In this document: positions 16,962 through 25,059 of the stretch, piece by piece
Position numbering within the stretch: position 1 is the first letter of the stretch
Layout of the letters: every line of letters starts with the position of its first letter
Source of the DNA: Hyphomicrobiales bacterium
Lineage (GTDB): Bacteria; Pseudomonadota; Alphaproteobacteria; Rhizobiales; Beijerinckiaceae
DNA length: 64,000 bases
Direction: 5' to 3'
Assembly (NCBI GenBank): GCA_028290285.1
Contig: JAQGKD010000008.1
Location: forward strand, 62,001-126,000
Translations under genes and position numbers: made by a program
Notes under the pieces: model-generated
The model's input: the letters and a program-made list of their open reading frames with translations, nothing else
Database searches by the model: none
What the model was told of the DNA's origin: nothing

Positions 16962-18797
16962 TCAGCCCGCAAGTCCCAGCGAGGACTTCACTTTGTGGGA
17001 ATAACCGTAGATGTCCTCGCGCAGCTGCAGCTTGCCGTTTTCCTCCACGAAGGCTGAGAAATAGCCGATGTGGATCGGCAGGGGCTTCGGCATCTTGACC
17101 GTCCGCTCACCACCGCCCTTCAGACTTTTCACTTTGGCTTCCGTCCAGCCCTGCCCAAGCACGATCTCGGCAAGGGCGAAGGGCTGATCCACACGCACGC
17201 AGCCGTGGCTGAAGGCGCGGCGCGTCGTGTTGAACAGCGCCCGCGAGGGCGTATCGTGCAGGTAGACGGAATGGTCGTTGGGGAACATGAACTTGATCCA
17301 CCCCAGCGCATTCCGCTCACCGGGCGGCTGGCGCACGATCATCTGCCCCTTGCGATAGATGACCTCGTAGCCCAGGCGCTGCAGATAAGTAGGATCCTTC
17401 GCCAGCCTCGGCATCATCTCCTTCTTGATGATCGAAGGCGGCACGTTCCAGTAGGGATTGACGATGAGGAACCGCATCGTGTCCGAAAACACAGGCGTCG
17501 GGGTATTCGGCTTGCCGACCACGACGCGCGCCGAATGGACGACGGTGTCGCCGTGATAGACGCGGACCGTATAGTCGGGGATATTCACCTCGATGCGGTC
17601 CTCGCCCATGTCGCGCGGCATCCAGCGCCAACGCTCCATGTTCGCGATGATCTCGTCCTCGAGGCGGTTCGGCTGGCCACCCGAAAGCGCCGCGATCGTG
17701 CGGGCCGTCAGCATGCCCGAGGCCGGCAGACCCTGTGCCTTCTGGAAGCCGGCGACCGCTTCCGCGACTCGGGTGTCGTAGACGAGATCGCCGGACTGCG
17801 TCACCTCGACTGCCTGATCGAGACCGAAACGCGCGCGGATCAGGGGCACACGCATATCCTTCATGCCGACCTTCAGGTCGGGCCCGAGCGGTATGCGCGA
17901 ATTGGCCACGGCGGGTTTCTCGCGCCGCAGCTCGGCGAGCTTATCGCGGAGGGCGACATAGCCATGGTGGCCCGGATTATAGGCGGCGAGAACGGCTCCG
18001 GCATCGGCCGACGCAGAAACCTCGGCGAGGCTTCTGGCGGGGCCGACGACCTCCGGATAGGAGGTGATCTGGCTCGAAATGCTGCGCGGGTCGATCCGGC
18101 CTCCGCTCGCCTCGCGGGCGTAGGAGACGACGGCTTCCGACAGCCCCAGTTCGGAGGCGGCGAGCCCCTGCGGGTCCTGGCTGCCCAATGCGGGGATCGG
18201 GGTCGCACGCAGGTCGAGCGCGTCGTCGCCGGCGCGCTCCAGCCGCGCGATGGCGGATTTGGCGGCGCCGTTCCAGGCCTCGCCATCCAGCCACAGCGGC
18301 GCAAAGCTGCGGGCTTCATAGGCGGCCGCGACAGCCTCGCGCTGGCGGCGCAGAGCCTGCCCAGCCGAAGTGCGCGGCACGTCGGCTGCGACATAGATGG
18401 CCAGGGCTGCCTTGAGGGCTGCGGGGACAGGAGCGAGTGGGACGGCAGCGACCTTCGCGTCGGCCTGCACCGGATTGCTCGGCACGGGCGCGGCGAGATC
18501 GACGGTCACCTCTGGCGGCAGCGGAACGACGACCGGCGTCTCGGCTTGCTGGACCGGCGCGACTTCGGCGGCGGAAACTTCGGGTACGGCCGCGACGACC
18601 GGGGCCGCCTCCGGCGTGAGCGTTTCGGTTGCGATGACGGGCGCAGGGGCCTCGTCGGGCATGACGACGACGAAGGCAGGCGGTGCCGAGGCGTCAGGTT
18701 CGTGCGCCGCGTCCTGGGCGAAGCCGGAGCCGCCGGACGCCAGAGCGAGAGCAAACGTCAAGCAGGCAGCAGCCTGTGTCGTGCGACGCGCGTACAT
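16962..18797 (-). CDS. L,D-transpeptidase (YkuD/YcbB-type) with peptidoglycan-binding domain
   Basis: Periplasmic enzyme of 611 residues that forms 3-3 peptidoglycan crosslinks or links proteins to the wall. It has a signal peptide (ARRTTQAAACLTFALALASG), a Pro/Ala/Val-rich linker, an YcbB-like scaffold region, a PG_binding_1 repeat (VAGFQKAQGLPASGMLTART) and the YkuD catalytic domain with the active-site motif SHGCVRV near residue 530. The ATG at 18797 has GAGGG about 6 bases upstream, and the frame open to 18950 lacks support. It sits between the DUF882 peptidase and a sigma-54 regulator, both on the same strand. Confidence 0.92.
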   Translation of the reverse strand: MYARRTTQAAACLTFALALASGGSGFAQDAAHEPDASAPPAFVVVMPDEAPAPVIATETLTPEAAPVVAAVPEVSAAEVAPVQQAETPVVVPLPPEVTVDLAAPVPSNPVQADAKVAAVPLAPVPAALKAALAIYVAADVPRTSAGQALRRQREAVAAAYEARSFAPLWLDGEAWNGAAKSAIARLERAGDDALDLRATPIPALGSQDPQGLAASELGLSEAVVSYAREASGGRIDPRSISSQITSYPEVVGPARSLAEVSASADAGAVLAAYNPGHHGYVALRDKLAELRREKPAVANSRIPLGPDLKVGMKDMRVPLIRARFGLDQAVEVTQSGDLVYDTRVAEAVAGFQKAQGLPASGMLTARTIAALSGGQPNRLEDEIIANMERWRWMPRDMGEDRIEVNIPDYTVRVYHGDTVVHSARVVVGKPNTPTPVFSDTMRFLIVNPYWNVPPSIIKKEMMPRLAKDPTYLQRLGYEVIYRKGQMIVRQPPGERNALGWIKFMFPNDHSVYLHDTPSRALFNTTRRAFSHGCVRVDQPFALAEIVLGQGWTEAKVKSLKGGGERTVKMPKPLPIHIGYFSAFVEENGKLQLREDIYGYSHKVKSSLGLAG

Positions 18798-18958
18798 ATG
18801 AACCCTCACGCTTCCCCGGATCGGACGCAGGCACCGTCGGCGACGAAGCGAGCAACCGGTACATAACAATCGCGGCAACGCTCGGAAATCAATGCTTTCC
18901 GGGCCCGCCCCCTTCACACAATCGAGATCGCGCGGAACCGTGGCGTTCAAGCCACGTT

Positions 18959-20455
18959 TTACGCCGCGCAGCTCGATTTGGGATCGGACAATCCCTCGCC
19001 CTCATGCAGGCCGAGATCCTTCATCTTGCGATAAAGCGTCGAGCGCCCAATGCCGAGCCGGCGAGCCATTTCCGACATCTGGCCCCGGTAATGGGCAAGG
19101 GCGAAGCGGATCATCTCCGCCTCCATGTCCTCGAGCTGTCGGACGTTGCCGTTCTCGTCGAGAAGGCGGACCACATGGGGGTCGCGCACCTCGACTCGCG
19201 GCGTGTTGCTGGCCGGCACCCGCAGCGGAGGTGCGATCGCGGGCACGGGGGGCACTCGTACCTCGTAACCTTCGACGTGCGCGGCGATCTGCGGGAATTC
19301 TGCGAGCCCGAGTTCATCGCCATCCGATAGCACCACCGCGCGGAACAGGGCATTTTCGAGCTGCCGGACGTTGCCCGGCCAATCGTAGCGTGAGAGCAGG
19401 TGCAACGCCTCGGAGCTGATGCCGCGGATGGGCTTGCCTTCCTCGGCCGCGAAGCGGGCGGCGAAGCGGCGGGCGAGATCGGGCACGTCGTCCGGGCGCG
19501 AGCGCAGGCTGGGAATGGTGATCGGAAACACATTCAGCCGGTAGTAGAGATCTTCGCGGAAGCGGCCGGCCTTCACCATCTCGATCAGGTTCTGGTTCGT
19601 GGCCGAGATGAGGCGGATATCCACTTTGACCGGCTTCTTCGCGCCCAGCGGGTCGATTTCACTTTCCTGGATGGCCCGTAGCAACTTGACCTGCGTGTCC
19701 ATCGGCAATTCCCCGACCTCGTCGAGGAACAGGGTGCCGCCATGGGCTTCGACGAATTTGCCGCTGTGCTTCTCGTGAGCGCCGGTGAAGGCGCCCTTCT
19801 CGTGCCCGAAAAGGATCGATTCCACGAGATTGGCCGGCAGCGCGCCGCAGTTCACTGTGATGAAGGGCTTGCCGCGCCGGTCGGACGCGCCCTGGATTGC
19901 GCGGGCGAAGAGCTCCTTGCCGACGCCCGATTCACCTTCGATCAGGACCGGGATGTTGGATTTGGACGCCCGCTCGCCCAGCCGGATGATCCGGTTCATG
20001 TCGTCGCTGAGCGTGAAAATATCGCGGAAGCCGACGGTGCCGGCCACGCGCCGGTTCATGCGCCGCACCTCGTCCTCGAGCGCGTCGAATCGCAGCGAGT
20101 TCTTGATCGAGACATGGAGCCGCTCGGCCCCGACAGGCTTGACGACGAAGTCGCCTGCGCCTGCCCGCATGGCGGAGATCACGATATCGATCGAGCCATG
20201 GGCCGTCTGGACGATGACGGGTACGTTGATCCGTTTCTCGCGCATCTTGGCGAGAACCCCCATGCCGTCGAGGTCGGGCATGACGAGATCGAGGATTAGA
20301 AGGTGGATGGCCGGCATGTTCGGGGCTTCGAGTCGCGCCAGGGCGGCCAGGCCCCCGTCAACGGTTTCGCTTTGGTAGCCGAAGCGCCGCGCCATGGCTT
20401 CGAGCAGCCGGCGCTGCACAGGATCATCGTCAGCTATCAGAATCGTCGATGTCAT
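18959..20455 (-). CDS. Sigma-54-dependent response regulator (NtrC family)
   Basis: Two-component activator of 498 residues. The N-terminal receiver has the acidic pocket ADDDP and phospho-acceptor Asp56 (LLILDLVMPD). The AAA+ domain carries Walker A GESGVGKE near 171, the sigma-54 contact loop GAFTGA near 220 and Walker B TLFLDEVGELP. A Fis-type helix-turn-helix ends the protein (MARRLGIGRSTLYRKMKDLG). No histidine kinase is adjacent, so it is an orphan in this window. Its place next to two wall enzymes suggests, but does not show, envelope control. Confidence 0.93.
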   Translation of the reverse strand: MTSTILIADDDPVQRRLLEAMARRFGYQSETVDGGLAALARLEAPNMPAIHLLILDLVMPDLDGMGVLAKMREKRINVPVIVQTAHGSIDIVISAMRAGAGDFVVKPVGAERLHVSIKNSLRFDALEDEVRRMNRRVAGTVGFRDIFTLSDDMNRIIRLGERASKSNIPVLIEGESGVGKELFARAIQGASDRRGKPFITVNCGALPANLVESILFGHEKGAFTGAHEKHSGKFVEAHGGTLFLDEVGELPMDTQVKLLRAIQESEIDPLGAKKPVKVDIRLISATNQNLIEMVKAGRFREDLYYRLNVFPITIPSLRSRPDDVPDLARRFAARFAAEEGKPIRGISSEALHLLSRYDWPGNVRQLENALFRAVVLSDGDELGLAEFPQIAAHVEGYEVRVPPVPAIAPPLRVPASNTPRVEVRDPHVVRLLDENGNVRQLEDMEAEMIRFALAHYRGQMSEMARRLGIGRSTLYRKMKDLGLHEGEGLSDPKSSCAA

Positions 20456-20684
20456 CGGGCCTCACGGGGCGGGGGTGAATGCCCCCCTGTTCGCGATCAT
20501 GTTGGAACAACGCGGTAAACGTGCGCTTAACGGCTGTATCGGATCGGAACGAAAAAGGGGGCCCGCCCTTGTTGTCTTCAGGCGCGACACTTGGCATGCG
20601 GCACGGCGGATGGTTGATCCCGGCGTCCGCATGGACAATATGCGGTCTGGAAGATCTCCATCACGTCACAGCATTGGTTCAAAC

Positions 20685-22535
20685 ATGAACAGCAACCCGT
20701 TCACGAAATCCCTTTGCCGTTCCAGCTCGCGTGCGCAGGCCCAGACCGATGCCGGCCTCGGCGCATTGCCAGAGTGGAACCTCGCCGACCTTTATCCGTC
20801 GATGGAATCGCCTGAATACGCCCGTGATCTCGTCCGGGCCGAAACCGAATGCGCCCAGTTTGCGCAAAGCTGGCGCGGCAAGCTTGCCGGGATCGTCGCC
20901 GGCCTCGGAGCCAGCGCGCACCTTACGGAGGCCGTCGCCGCATACGAGAAGCTAGAGGACCTGCTCGGCAGGATCATTTCCTTTGCCGGTCTCGTCTATT
21001 CCGGCGACACGACGGACCCGACCCGCGCCAAGTTCTATGGGGACGCGCAGGAGAAGATCACCAACGCCTCCTCAGATCTCCTGTTCTTCACCTTGGAACT
21101 GAACCGCATCGAGGATTCCGCGCTGGAAACAGCGATGAACGAGGGGCCGCTCGGCCATTATCGCCCCTGGATCGAGGACATCCGCCGCGAGAAGCCCTAC
21201 CAGCTCGACGACAAGATCGAACAGCTCTTCCACGAGAAGTCCGTCACGGGTCGCGGGGCCTGGAACCGTCTCTTCGACGAGACGATCGCGGGCCTGCGCT
21301 TTAAGGTCGAGGGCAAGGAGCTGACCCTCGAACCCACCCTCAACATGATGCAGGACAAGAACGGCGACACCCGCAAGGCGGCCGCCGACGCGCTCGCCGA
21401 AACCCTGCGTGGGAACCTGCGCACCTTCGCGCTGATCACGAACACCCTGACCAAGGACAAGGAAATCTCGGACCGCTGGCGCGGCTTCAAGGACGCCGCC
21501 GATGCGCGCCATCTGTCCAACCGGGTCGAGCGCGAGGTGGTCGATGCGCTGGTCGCCGCTGTCGTCGCCGCCCATCCGCGCCTCTCGCATCGCTATTACA
21601 AGCTGAAGGCAAAATGGTTCGGTCAGGACCAGCTGGCCCATTGGGACCGCAACGCGCCGCTGCCCAACGTCCCGACCCACGCCTACCCCTGGGAGGAAGC
21701 GCGCGACACGGTGCTCGGCGCCTACGGCGAATTCTCGCCACGCATGGCCGACATCGCCCGCCGCTTCTTCGACGAGAGCTGGATCGACGCACCTGTTCGC
21801 CCGGGCAAGGCGCCGGGTGCCTTCGCGCATCCGACCGTGCCGTCGGCCCATCCTTATGTGCTCGTCAATTACCAGGGCAAGCCGCGCGACGTGATGACGC
21901 TGGCCCACGAGCTGGGCCACGGCGTGCATCAGGTGCTCGCCGCCCCCAACGGCGCGCTGATGGCGCCGACACCGCTGACCCTGGCGGAAACCGCCTCGGT
22001 CTTCGGCGAAATGCTCACCTTCCGCGCCCTGCTGGCGCGCACCACGAACCCGGAGCAGCGCCGCTCCATGCTGGCCTCGAAGGTCGAGGACATGCTCAAC
22101 ACGGTCGTGCGCCAGATCGCCTTCTATTCCTTCGAGCGCAAGGTCCACACCGAGCGCCGCAACGGCGAACTCACCGCAGACCAGATCTGCACGCTCTGGA
22201 TGAGCGTGCAGTCCGACAGCCTCGGGCCGTCGATTCGGCTCGGGCCGGGATACGAGACCTTCTGGGCCTATATCCCGCACTTCATCCACTCGCCCTTCTA
22301 CGTCTACGCCTACGCCTTCGGCGATTGCCTCGTGAACTCCCTGTACGGAGTTTACCAGAACGCCAGCGACGGCTTTGCCGAGAAATATTTCGCCATGCTC
22401 GCGGCCGGTGGCACCAAGCACCATTCCGAATTGCTCGCGCCCTTCGGTCTCGACGCGCGCGATCCCGGCTTCTGGCAGATCGGGCTGAACATGATCGAGG
22501 GTATGATTGCCGAGCTGGAGGGGCTGGAGGGGTGA
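20685..22535 (+). CDS. pepF: M3-family oligoendopeptidase F
   Basis: Cytosolic zinc oligopeptidase of 616 residues. The metal site LAHELGHGVHQ places HExxH-equivalent residues at 408-412 (variant HELGH), followed by the downstream glutamate helix ETASVFGEML. The N-terminal helical domain (WNLADLYPS) is typical of the PepF branch. The frame is open upstream to 20394, but similarity begins near the ATG at 20685. It is transcribed away from the sigma-54 regulator across a ~230-base gap. Confidence 0.92.
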   Translation: MNSNPFTKSLCRSSSRAQAQTDAGLGALPEWNLADLYPSMESPEYARDLVRAETECAQFAQSWRGKLAGIVAGLGASAHLTEAVAAYEKLEDLLGRIISFAGLVYSGDTTDPTRAKFYGDAQEKITNASSDLLFFTLELNRIEDSALETAMNEGPLGHYRPWIEDIRREKPYQLDDKIEQLFHEKSVTGRGAWNRLFDETIAGLRFKVEGKELTLEPTLNMMQDKNGDTRKAAADALAETLRGNLRTFALITNTLTKDKEISDRWRGFKDAADARHLSNRVEREVVDALVAAVVAAHPRLSHRYYKLKAKWFGQDQLAHWDRNAPLPNVPTHAYPWEEARDTVLGAYGEFSPRMADIARRFFDESWIDAPVRPGKAPGAFAHPTVPSAHPYVLVNYQGKPRDVMTLAHELGHGVHQVLAAPNGALMAPTPLTLAETASVFGEMLTFRALLARTTNPEQRRSMLASKVEDMLNTVVRQIAFYSFERKVHTERRNGELTADQICTLWMSVQSDSLGPSIRLGPGYETFWAYIPHFIHSPFYVYAYAFGDCLVNSLYGVYQNASDGFAEKYFAMLAAGGTKHHSELLAPFGLDARDPGFWQIGLNMIEGMIAELEGLEG

Positions 22536-22551
22536 AGTTCCCCGGCGCCCC

Positions 22552-22596
22552 TTGCACCTAATTATACAAGCGTATAATTTAACGTCCGTTGGACGG
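22552..22596 (+). promoter_or_regulatory. Promoter and palindromic operator of the toxin-antitoxin operon
   Basis: A perfect inverted repeat AATTATAC-AAGC-GTATAATT spans 22560-22579, and its right arm contains a consensus -10 TATAAT at 22573-22578. A -35-like TTGCAC lies at 22552-22557 (15-base spacer, short). A second small palindrome CGTCC-GTT-GGACG lies at 22583-22595. A palindrome across the -10 box upstream of an AbrB-type antitoxin is the expected layout for autorepression. Confidence 0.65.
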
Positions 22597-22610
22597 ATGG
22601 GAACACGCTC

Positions 22611-22868
22611 ATGACCGAGATGCCGAAGGTCGAAATGGAAGGTTCGTTCTTGCAGGTCCGCAAGATCGGCAACTCGCTCGGGGTCATTCTCCCGAAGGAA
22701 CTCGCGGCCCGGCTGAATCTGGCTGAGGGCGACAAGTTGCACGTCATTGAGCAGCCGGAGCGCGGCCTGAACCTGACGCCCTACGATCCTGTTCACGCAA
22801 AGGGCATGGAAATCGCCCGGCGTGCCTTCAAGACCTACGCCAATACATTCCGCGAACTCGCCAAATGA
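22611..22868 (+). CDS. AbrB/MazE-type antitoxin
   Basis: An 85-residue DNA-binding protein of the SpoVT/AbrB swapped-hairpin fold: LQVRKIGNSLGVILPKELAARLNLAEGDKLHV at about 14-45, written here as two halves of one motif. The C-terminal 35 residues (ARRAFKTYANTFREL) would be the toxin-binding tail. It has a GGATGGGA ribosome site. Its stop overlaps the toxin start (ATGA), and an operator palindrome lies upstream, so it probably represses its own operon alone or with the toxin. Confidence 0.9.
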   Translation: MTEMPKVEMEGSFLQVRKIGNSLGVILPKELAARLNLAEGDKLHVIEQPERGLNLTPYDPVHAKGMEIARRAFKTYANTFRELAK

Positions 22869-23251
22869 GCGAGCCGGTCTGGCTCACGGAAGCGCTGATG
22901 ATCGACATCCACGCCGAACAGCTCGCCCTGTTCGGCGGCCCTGCGGGCTTGCGGGATGCCGGTCTTCTCAGCTCCGCGCTCCATCGTGACCAGAACAAAT
23001 ATGCCTACGGCGAAGAAGATCTCGCTGCACTGGCGGCTGCCTACACATTCGGACTCGCAAAGAACCATCCGTTCATTGATGGCAACAAACGCGCGGCCTT
23101 TGCCGCAATGATCGTATTTCTGGGCCTGAACGGGATCGATTTCATCGTTCCCGAAACCCACGCCACCGCCATGATCCTAGAAGTCGCGTCTGGCAACGTC
23201 GCCGAAGAGGGCTTGACCCGCTGGCTGCGCGACAATTGGCCGGCCGCCTGA
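22865..23251 (+). CDS. doc: Doc-family (Fic fold) toxin
   Basis: A 128-residue death-on-curing toxin. The Fic/Doc active-site motif HPFIDGNKRA lies at 68-77 (catalytic His68; Asn74-Lys75-Arg76 for phosphate binding), with the helical surround AAAYTFGLAKN before it. Doc from phage P1 phosphorylates EF-Tu and halts translation; the same chemistry is inferred here. The usual partner is a Phd antitoxin, whereas this one is coupled to an AbrB-type antitoxin. The gene is complete and appears functional. Confidence 0.92.
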   Translation: MSEPVWLTEALMIDIHAEQLALFGGPAGLRDAGLLSSALHRDQNKYAYGEEDLAALAAAYTFGLAKNHPFIDGNKRAAFAAMIVFLGLNGIDFIVPETHATAMILEVASGNVAEEGLTRWLRDNWPAA

Positions 23252-23350
23252 CCGGCACAACCAGCCCCGCCACGCTTGCCGCCCGCTTTGGCCATACACA
23301 TCTGCGCTGCACCCCCGGCCGTATCCATCACGTCCCGCCAGAGAGCACCC

Positions 23351-24721
23351 ATGCCCATGCCGCCGAATGATCGCGACGTAGAAGCCAATCGTTTCTCGGC
23401 CCGCGCGGCCCGTTATGCGCGCGTCGGCGCTCAGGTCGGCGGCGTCGCGGCGCGAATGGCGGGCGCGCGCCTCATCGGGCGCGAAAACGGCGCCACCAGC
23501 GCCGCGGCCCTGCGCGGCGCGCTCGGCGGCCTGAAGGGGCCACTGATGAAGGTCGCGCAATTGATGGCGACCATTCCCGATGTGCTGCCACCCGAATATG
23601 CGGAGGAATTGCAGAAACTGCAGGCGGATGCCCCGCCGATGGGCGCGGCTTTCGTGAAGCGCCGCATGCAGGCCGAACTCGGGCCCGACTGGCAGAAGCG
23701 CTTTGCCGCGTTCGACCTTCACCCGGCGGCGGCGGCCTCTCTGGGGCAGGTGCATCGCGCCACCGCGCACGATGGCAAACTGCTCGCCTGCAAGCTGCAA
23801 TACCCCGACATGTCCTCGGCGGTGGAGGCAGATCTCTCCCAGCTGCAAGTCCTGTTTTCCCTGCACCGGCGCATGGATCCGGCCATCGACACCCGCGAGA
23901 TCGCGCAGGAAATCGGTGCGCGGGTGCGCGAAGAACTCGACTATCGCCGCGAGGCAAAGCACGCAGCGCTGTACGAACTCATGCTGGCGAGTGCCGGCAA
24001 TGTTCGCGTGCCCGCGACCCACGCCGATCTTTCGACAGGACGCCTGCTGACCCTCGACTGGCTCGAGGGCCGCCCCCTGCTCGCTTTCAAGACGGCGGAC
24101 CAGGATACGCGCAACCGCATCGGCACAGCCATGTTCCGCGCCTGGTGGCATCCGTTCAGCCAGTTCGGCGTCATCCACGGAGATCCGCATCTGGGCAATT
24201 ACACGGTCTTCGAAACGGACGGGCAGGCGCAGGGCATCAACCTGCTCGATTATGGCTGCATCCGCATCTTCCCTGCCAAGTTCGTCGGTGGCGTGGTCGA
24301 TCTCTACGAAGGCCTGCGCACAAACGATCAGGCGCGCATCGTCCACGCTTACGAAACCTGGGGCTTCAAGGGCCTGCGCAAGGACCTTATCGACGTCCTG
24401 AATATCTGGGCGCGCTTCATCTACGGGCCGCTGCTCGACGACCGTGTCCGCACGATCGCCGATGGCACGGCGCCGGGACAATACGGGCGCCGCGAAGCAT
24501 TCGAGGTTCACAAGGCGCTGAAGGCCAAGGGCCCCGTCAAGGTGCCACGCGAATTCGTCTTTATGGATCGCGCCGCCATCGGGCTTGGCGGCGTGTTCCT
24601 GCACCTCGACGCCCGGCTGAATTTTTATCGCCTGTTCAACGAAGCCATGGGCGAGGGCTTCCAGACCGCGCACGTGGCGGAAAAACAGGCAGGGGCGCTG
24701 CGCACCGTCGGGCTTGCCTGA
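23351..24721 (+). CDS. ABC1/AarF (UbiB-like) atypical kinase
   Basis: Predicted atypical kinase/ATPase of 456 residues in the ABC1/COQ8 family, members of which support ubiquinone biosynthesis. Visible motifs: the KxGQ-like helix LKGPLMKVAQLMAT near 60, AAASLGQVHRA (nucleotide loop, A-rich variant), the ACKLQYP lysine, the EELDYRREA helix, and catalytic HGDPHLGNY with the metal-binding LLDYG. No clear C-terminal membrane helices are seen. The ATG at 23351 precedes the conserved region; the next ATG at 23357 is an alternative. No ubi genes are next to it. Confidence 0.88.
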   Translation: MPMPPNDRDVEANRFSARAARYARVGAQVGGVAARMAGARLIGRENGATSAAALRGALGGLKGPLMKVAQLMATIPDVLPPEYAEELQKLQADAPPMGAAFVKRRMQAELGPDWQKRFAAFDLHPAAAASLGQVHRATAHDGKLLACKLQYPDMSSAVEADLSQLQVLFSLHRRMDPAIDTREIAQEIGARVREELDYRREAKHAALYELMLASAGNVRVPATHADLSTGRLLTLDWLEGRPLLAFKTADQDTRNRIGTAMFRAWWHPFSQFGVIHGDPHLGNYTVFETDGQAQGINLLDYGCIRIFPAKFVGGVVDLYEGLRTNDQARIVHAYETWGFKGLRKDLIDVLNIWARFIYGPLLDDRVRTIADGTAPGQYGRREAFEVHKALKAKGPVKVPREFVFMDRAAIGLGGVFLHLDARLNFYRLFNEAMGEGFQTAHVAEKQAGALRTVGLA

Positions 24722-24849
24722 AGCATTCCCTCTAAAAACCTTCCACAGGCAATCTCCGCTCTGCGCGATTGCTCGCGCGCGCAGTTTGGGCTAAGCGGGA
24801 AGGTGAACCCACATGACCCAAGCGGTCCTGACACATCTTCGAGGTACAC

Positions 24850-24996
24850 ATGGCTGACGATCACGCAGCGGCGGGCCACCCGGACATGGACTATGCCGAA
24901 CACGACAGCACCTACGCCATGTTCACGGCGATGACCAAGTGGGGCACGATCGGCATGGTCGCGCTCATGGTCCTCATGGCGATCACGCTGCTCTGA
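24850..24996 (+). CDS. aa3-type cytochrome c oxidase subunit IV (48 aa)
   Basis: A short membrane protein of 48 residues: an acidic/histidine-rich N-terminus with the family motif DYAEHDSTYAMFTAMTKWG, then one transmembrane helix (GMVALMVLMAITLL). This matches the bacterial aa3 oxidase subunit IV family, which wraps around subunits I/III. In many alphaproteobacteria this gene stands directly before pntA, as here. A strong intrinsic terminator follows 7 bases after the stop, so it is probably transcribed separately from pnt. Confidence 0.88.
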   Translation: MADDHAAAGHPDMDYAEHDSTYAMFTAMTKWGTIGMVALMVLMAITLL

Positions 24997-25003
24997 CGAA
25001 ACG

Positions 25004-25027
25004 AGGCGGACTTTGGTCCGCCTTTTT
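25004..25027 (+). terminator. Intrinsic terminator after oxidase subunit IV
   Basis: GGCGGAC-TTTG-GTCCGCC (25005-25022) is a perfect 7-base-pair stem with a 4-base loop, followed directly by five T residues (25023-25027). It is a textbook Rho-independent terminator ending the subunit IV transcript. It lies only 32 bases before the pntA ATG. Confidence 0.88.
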
Positions 25028-25059
25028 CGTAGATACGACCAGGTTTTCCGGAGCTTCAC

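Noticed and set aside
17070..18866. 598-codon open frame opposite the L,D-transpeptidase
   Set aside because: Antisense shadow; no family similarity and the real gene has intact catalytic motifs.
21072..22796. 574-codon open frame opposite the M3 peptidase
   Set aside because: Antisense shadow of a high-GC gene; no recognisable domain.
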